Source: Cenococcum geophilum 1.58
Lineage: Eukaryota; Ascomycota; Dothideomycetes; Gloniales; Gloniaceae
DNA: 64,000 bases
Direction: 5' to 3'
Assembly: GCA_001692895.1 (NCBI GenBank)
Contig: KV748177.1
Location: forward strand, 1,922,001-1,986,000
The notes beneath the pieces were generated by a model, which made no database searches, was not told where the DNA came from, and worked only from the letters and a program-made list of their open reading frames with translations. Within the stretch, counting starts at the first letter, position 1, and every line of letters begins with the position of its first letter. The position numbers and the translations under genes are program-made. Shown piece after piece: positions 59,770 through 64,000 of the stretch.

Positions 59770-60313
59770 GGCAAGCAAGCAAGCTAAATGAGCCCCAGCT
59801 TGCTTGCTTGCTTGCCCGCTTGATAGGAAATATATATATAAAATTTTGGGTTGAGAGTTGAATCTGATGATATATTTTTGAATGTAAATACTGTAAACAA
59901 ACACCGTTTATTCATTTTTCCGTGCCGAGCGTATATATGCTTCGCACATGTACTTTCACGTGACGCGTCACGTGCAACAGCACGTGCCTCTCGCATCCTT
60001 TTAGAGCCTCCCTTGGAGCCTCCGTCGAAGCCTCTGTTGAAGCCTCCGTCGAAGCCGTCCTTAACACCACACTAAGCCTCGTAATAACTATCTGCACCGT
60101 ATTATTACTATAAGTTATAGCTATAAAGGAGCTTTAAGGTAACTCCAGCCTTAATTTTATATACACTAAATATTTCTACACAAAATCAATCAAGCGGCCA
60201 AGCAAGCAAGCAAGCCGAACGATTTAACCCAAACAAGCCAAGCAAGCAAGCTCAAGGTGTCAAAAATTGCAAGCCAGCAAGCTGAGGCCTCTCAGCTTGG
60301 CTTGCTTGCTTAT
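59770..60313. repeat. AAGC-rich inverted-repeat cluster, possible MITE
   Basis: A 27-bp inverted pair, 59798-59824 and 60189-60215 (gcttgcttgcttgcttg...cgcttgat against its complement), has one mismatch. Outside it, further gcaagcaagc / gcttgcttgc blocks occur at about 59771-59784, 60236-60251 and 60296-60311. The inner segment has normal CA/TG content and cacgtg-rich sequence at 59.96-59.99 kb. No transposase or defined target duplication was seen. Confidence 0.7.
60004..60063 (+). repeat. 12-bp minisatellite, aagcctccgtcg type
   Basis: Five units with a 12-bp period (gagcctcccttg, gagcctccgtcg, aagcctctgttg, aagcctccgtcg, aagccgtcctta), lying inside the inverted-repeat cluster. Confidence 0.85.
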
Positions 60314-60507
60314 TACCAACTCTGTCCGCAGAGCTCTTGTAAGCTTTATATCTATATAATATTACTTACCCTTAGGATATTTAGATAAAAGTGATACCAT
60401 TTTAAAGCGCTTTATAAGCTCTATAAATCTATACTAATAGAAAATTTATTTATTTAATATTGGGAGGTGCATTACAAGTGTAAGCATATTAAGGGGATTT
60501 TGCCAAG

Positions 60508-60583
60508 ACTATCCGGAGACTATCCGGATAGTCTCCGGATACTATCAGCTGATAGGCCTATTATCCGAGAGGCCTATCCGGCC
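60508..60583. repeat. Cluster of palindromes beside the pogo insertion
   Basis: A 36-bp near-perfect palindrome (60508-60543, built from atccggagactat and its complement) is followed by ctatcagctgatag (60542-60555) and by ggcctat / ataggcc-type inverted pairs up to the TA target site. The region could form a cruciform or hold symmetric protein sites. Confidence 0.75.
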
Positions 60584-60585
60584 TA

Positions 60586-60660
60586 ACGTCTTAGCCACCC
60601 AGACGAGACAGCCACCCACCCGAGACAGTGCACGGGCCTCCTACGAAAATCAAAATCAAA
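60586..60660 (+). repeat. pogo left terminal inverted repeat
   Basis: 75 bp, identical in reverse complement to 62710-62784; retains many CA and TG and shows no RIP. Confidence 0.97.
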
Positions 60661-60692
60661 ACATTAAAATACTCCTTGACTACACTACCACT

Positions 60693-62666
60693 ATGTCCTC
60701 TACTACCCCCCAATTGCTGTCGCTTGACCAAGAAGATTGAATGCAAATTGTTCTTTAATTATTAGAAGCCAATCCTAATTAATCTGGCCGTTTGCTTGCC
60801 CAAATATACGGTCTATCGCCTTTTTCTGTTTACCATCGTTGTAACGGCCGCTAGTTAAGCAAGGAGTATCACTAAAAGCTTTAAAAGCTCTCAGTTATTA
60901 AGGAGGACTCCCTAGTTAAATGGATTAATATAATGGGAGCCTGGGGTTGGCTACCTCGAATTTAATACCTTAAATCTATAGCTAAAAGTATCCTTACTGT
61001 AAAGAAGCGTCCTCTAGAGCTTGGCTAATACTAGTATAAAAACTTCCTTACCTAACACCCAGAGCTTAAAGCTCAATTCGCCCGAGGCCTTAATTAAAAG
61101 CGAAAGGATGCTAAGGATCCAGAGATTATTAAAGAGTGGTTTAATCTCTATAAAGCTACTATTACCAAGTACGCAATTCCCCTAGGCGATTAATATAATA
61201 TAGATAAGAAAGGAATTGCAATGGGGTTAGGCGATAAGGTTAAGGTGCTTGTTCCTTAATTAGAGGCTTAAGCCTTTATTACAGAGCCGGGCAATCGCGA
61301 TTGGGTGTCTATTATTGAGTGCATATCAGGAAGTCAATCAGGAGGTCAATCAGGAGGTCAATCAGGAGGTCAACCAGGAGGTCAATCAGGAGGTCGATCA
61401 GGAGGTCAATCAGGAGGTCAACCAAGAGGTCAACCAGGAGGTCAATCAGGAGGTCAATCAGGAGGTCAATCAGGAGGTCGATCAGGAGGTCAATCAGGAG
61501 GTCGATCAGGAGGTCAATCAGGAGGTCAATCAGGAGGTCAACCAGGAGGTCAATCAGGAGGTCGATCAGGAGGTCAATCAGGAGGTCAATCAGGAGGTCA
61601 ACCAGGAGGTCAATCAGGAGGTCAACCAGGAGGTCAATCAGGAGGTCAATCAGGAGGTCAATCAGGAGGTCAACCAGGAGGTCAATCAGGAAGTCAATTA
61701 GGAGGTCAATATCGATTACCTCCCTACCTTATCTTTTAGGGGAAGCAAATGCAACGATCTTGGATATCACCTGGACTTGATCGCGAGACAGTAATTTAAG
61801 TAAGCGATTCGGGCTGGACAAATTCGGACATCGCAGTTAATTAGTTAAAACACTTTAACCAATATACAGAGCCACGCCTTTAAGGAATCTATTGCTTATT
61901 AATTCTTAATGGACACGAGAGCTATATATTAATGCAGTTTGTTAAGTATTGCGAGGCTTATAAGATTATCCCTCTCTATCTACCACCTCATTCAACACAC
62001 CTACTTTAACCCCTTAATATTGGTATATTTAGCCCCTTATTAAAAGCCTATTAAAAGCACCTCTACGACTTCGCCTTCTATGGAGCTGTTAATATTACTA
62101 AGCTTAAGTTCCTTAAGTATTACTAAGCTGCATAAGACGAAGCTATATTACTAACTAATATAGTAAGCGTATGGCGGGCAACTGGCCTTCTACCGTTCAA
62201 TCCTTCAATTGTTTTAGAAAAGATTCGGCTAACAACTCCTTCCTGTATAAGCTTTACAGACAAGAATGGCTATAAATTTAATATACCCGTGTCTCTTTCC
62301 GTAGAGGAGAGACTTACTAAGATATTTAGGCAGCTCTTGTAAGGTATATTACCCCTACGTTCTTAAGCTATGCATAATATTCAGTAGTTTATATTAAGTA
62401 CGGTAGCTAATAATATAATCCTCAAGCGAACAAATCAGGAGCTTCTTAAAAGATAGAAGAAGGAGCGTTATAGCAAGATAAAAGCCGCCTATGGGAAGGC
62501 ACGAGTTTTATTAGTAGCAGAGGTATAAAAGAAGAACAATAAAAAGCTTTAAAAGGAGCAGGAAGAGAAGAGGGTAAAGGAAAGAAAGGCTGCATTATAG
62601 GGGGTTATTACCTTTACAAAGAAGGTTTGGAAGGAACTACCAATGGATTATAGTGTATTTATATAA
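60693..62666 (+). pseudogene. pogo/Fot1 transposase (DDE) pseudogene
   Basis: ATG at 60693 (MSSTTPQLLSLDQED) and final stop at 62664-62666 share one frame, so no net frameshift has occurred. The amino part has the helix-turn-helix/CENPB-like DNA-binding region. The DDE domain includes YNIDKKGIAMG (first Asp kept, next acidic residue changed to Lys), EPGNRDWVSIIECISG, SDSGWTNSDIAVN, LILNGHESY (second catalytic Asp now Asn), PPHSTHLL and PLNIGIFSPL (third catalytic Asp now Asn). About 20 TAG/TAA/TGA stops interrupt it. Between ECISG and LPPYLIF lies the 385-bp minisatellite. The enzyme would cut and join element ends at TA sites; with two catalytic Asp lost it cannot. Confidence 0.95.
61326..61710 (+). 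repeat. 12-bp minisatellite, ggaggtcaatca, about 32 units
   Basis: About 32 units of ggaggtcaatca with variants ccaggaggtcaa and ggaggtcgatca. In the transposase frame it reads G-G-Q-S, G-G-Q-P or G-G-R-S. It is open in all three plus frames, which explains the overlapping long open frames. CA dinucleotides are intact in every unit, unlike the surrounding transposase. It sits inside the DDE domain between ECISG and the LPPYLIF segment. Confidence 0.96.
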
Positions 62667-62709
62667 TAGGGTTGATTTAGGTTGATTTTAGGGTTGATTT
62701 TGATGTTAA

Positions 62710-62784
62710 TTTGATTTTGATTTTCGTAGGAGGCCCGTGCACTGTCTCGGGTGGGTGGCTGTCTCGTCTGGGTGGCTAAGACGT
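62710..62784 (-). repeat. pogo right terminal inverted repeat
   Basis: 75 bp, reverse complement of 60586-60660 without mismatch, followed by the TA duplication. Confidence 0.97.
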
Positions 62785-62786
62785 TA

Positions 62787-64000
62787 TCCTCCGCAGGTCT
62801 GAACATCAAAAATATAGACGATTTGGTTGGTTCGCTTACCAGAGCGCCTATATCGACGGCACATGGGATATCTTACCACTCCTTACGGACAACGACATTA
62901 GAGAGAGAACACGCAGAAGCAAACCCTAAATTTCCAGGCCTACCTTTGCAAGATCTTGAAATTTTATGCGGGCTGCTTCGTTCTTCTTAGCGTCGAAGAC
63001 ACTTTCTGTCAACCGATAAAATACGTCCTATTTGGCTTCGCCAGAAGGACCAGTCTTTTTGGGCCAATTGGGCGTTCGACACTTTCTCCAGCGGTTGGCA
63101 CAGCTGCTATAGGGCTCAGGATGTACGCAGCACAAAGTATCAGGATCGCAGAGAACCAAACTGGCATGCTGATTTTACATCCGCAGCCACTGGATGTATG
63201 CAGAGTCGTTCTGATATGAGACGATGGGGGAAAAGTTCGGGGTACTTGACCCAGAGAGTGAGTGACCTCTCTTAGACGCTTGTGGCCGCAGCGATGGCCC
63301 TCAGGATAAATTTCAGTACAACTGCAGAGAAGAGAATTGGAAGCGCTGCAATTTTAGATATACAGTAATACGGCTTGGTAGAAAGCCGGGCTGTCCATGC
63401 GGGCATATTTCCGAATCTATGGCCAAGAAATTCTGCGCTTAGAGTCTCAAGGGTTACCCTCGTCTTCGAAGGCAAGCAAGGCTGCAGGGTGGACGATTAC
63501 AGTGGAGTGCATTGCGTTAGTTACAAGCTGTAGCCAACCAGGACAATTCTCCAGGGCCACCAAAACGGTTTTTGCGTGCAGCCACAGCCGTTCGCTACAA
63601 TTACTATATACAAGTTGGTGGCCATTAAGCGAAATTGGATTTGAAGCTCGACAAAGGGGGGGAAGCTGGCCGTGCACCGAGCTGTAGAGCAGCAGCAGCA
63701 AGCCTGGACCGGAGTCAATTCAGCAATTACCACGAAGGCAGCTGGAGTTATAGCATCACCACGTGTATGCCACGTTTATTATTCCGTGGTATGATACGGA
63801 AAGCCTTTGGCTAGACTGTGGGAGCTCATAAAAAACTTCGGAATGGCACTGGCTTTCAGTCATGCGGAAGCCATAGCCCCGCATGACATATTCCACCGGC
63901 ATGGGCTGTAAAATTCATCGAGCTCTGTCCATACCTCCACAACATCACGTCTACACCAAAGTTCATCTTTCACTATTTCTGTGGTACTCTCGTTTGACAA
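62787..64000. other. Normal-composition flank, no confident gene
   Basis: Base composition and CA/TG content are ordinary here, so this may be the chromosome next to the RIP-mutated island. Short open frames exist on both strands (for example minus 63272-63475 and 63447-63701, and a minus 52-codon frame 63009-63167 starting MPVWFSAILILCAAYIL, which resembles a signal peptide). A minus frame also enters from the window end to about 63.86 kb. None has a recognisable domain; spliced exons of one minus-strand gene are possible but unproven. Confidence 0.4.

Larger units (their letters stand above)
60586..62784 (+). mobile_element. pogo/Fot1-type DNA transposon, inactive
   Basis: The terminal inverted repeats 60586-60660 and 62710-62784 are identical over 75 bp (start acgtcttagcc). 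They are flanked by TA at 60584-60585 and 62785-62786, the target duplication of Tc1/mariner-pogo elements. The element is 2,199 bp, about 1.8 kb without the internal minisatellite, the usual size of Fot1-like elements. The transposase is dead but the ends are pristine. Confidence 0.96.

Noticed and set aside
61305..61780. Three overlapping long open frames (128-153 codons)
   Set aside because: A 12-bp repeat is open in every frame; only the frame continuous with the transposase (starting 60693) is meaningful.
63272..63733. Several overlapping 60-96-codon frames on both strands in the right flank
   Set aside because: They overlap in conflicting frames with no recognisable domain; splicing cannot be judged without homologues or transcripts, so no gene is called.

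Overview
The window looks like a repeat-rich, AT-rich compartment of a filamentous ascomycete (Pezizomycotina) genome. From position 1 to about 58.9 kb, apart from one inserted block, CA and TG dinucleotides are almost absent and TA is everywhere. For example, the 60 bases from 3661 hold ten TA and no CA or TG. This is the signature of repeat-induced point mutation (RIP, C to T preferentially at CpA, on both strands). Almost no open reading frame survives, but many ancestral frames can still be read through, because most stops are TAG or TAA at former Gln or Trp codons. The families recognised (DUF3723, DUF3435, FunK1 kinase, patatin-like phospholipase, F-box/ankyrin, fungal CAX exchanger, Gypsy chromovirus, pogo/Fot1) and short introns agree with a fungal origin. 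I do not assign a species.

Layout, left to right: a DUF3723-like coiled-coil relict (minus, to about 3.1 kb); unrecognised relicts and minisatellites (3.6-14 kb); an ankyrin relict (14.1-15.0 kb, plus); more unrecognised relicts (15-22 kb), ending in an E/K-rich coding repeat that is split by a complete, RIP-killed Ty3/Gypsy chromovirus (22432-28301, minus strand, 5-bp target duplication); a long unrecognised plus-strand relict (28.3-33.6 kb); an F-box/ankyrin relict (minus, 33.7-34.5 kb); a patatin-like phospholipase relict (plus, 35.4-38.2 kb); a second F-box/ankyrin relict (plus, 38.8-39.6 kb); an unrecognised minus relict (39.7-40.6 kb); a FunK1 kinase relict (minus, 41.3-43.5 kb); two MADS-box-like relicts, one split by two nested MITE-like inverted-repeat elements (44.8-46.9 kb); a coiled-coil relict (minus, 47-48.6 kb); a vacuolar Ca2+/H+ exchanger relict that keeps an intron (plus, 49.1-50.6 kb); and a DUF3435/FluG-type tyrosine-recombinase relict (minus, 51.8 to about 57.9 kb).

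The last of these is interrupted by a 3.1-kb GC-rich insertion (54653-57754) that ends in a poly-A tract and is flanked by a 12-bp direct repeat, as expected of a target-primed (LINE/SINE-like) retroelement that arrived after RIP. Beyond 58.9 kb come 12-bp minisatellites, AAGC-rich inverted repeats and a pogo/Fot1-type transposon (60586-62784) with perfect 75-bp terminal inverted repeats, a TA duplication and a 385-bp in-frame 12-bp minisatellite inside its dead transposase. From 62787 the DNA has normal composition and may be the flanking chromosome.

The co-occurrence of DUF3435, DUF3723 and a patatin-like phospholipase, with ankyrin genes and ordinary metabolic or signalling genes as passengers, is the combination described for Starship giant mobile elements. 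My main hypothesis is that 1 to about 58 kb is a decayed, RIP-silenced Starship-like element with its recombinase near the right edge, later invaded by Gypsy, MITE, poly-A and pogo elements. This is an inference: no element boundaries were identified, and DUF3435 genes also occur outside Starships. Coordinates of relict genes are approximate, because the frames were read by eye.
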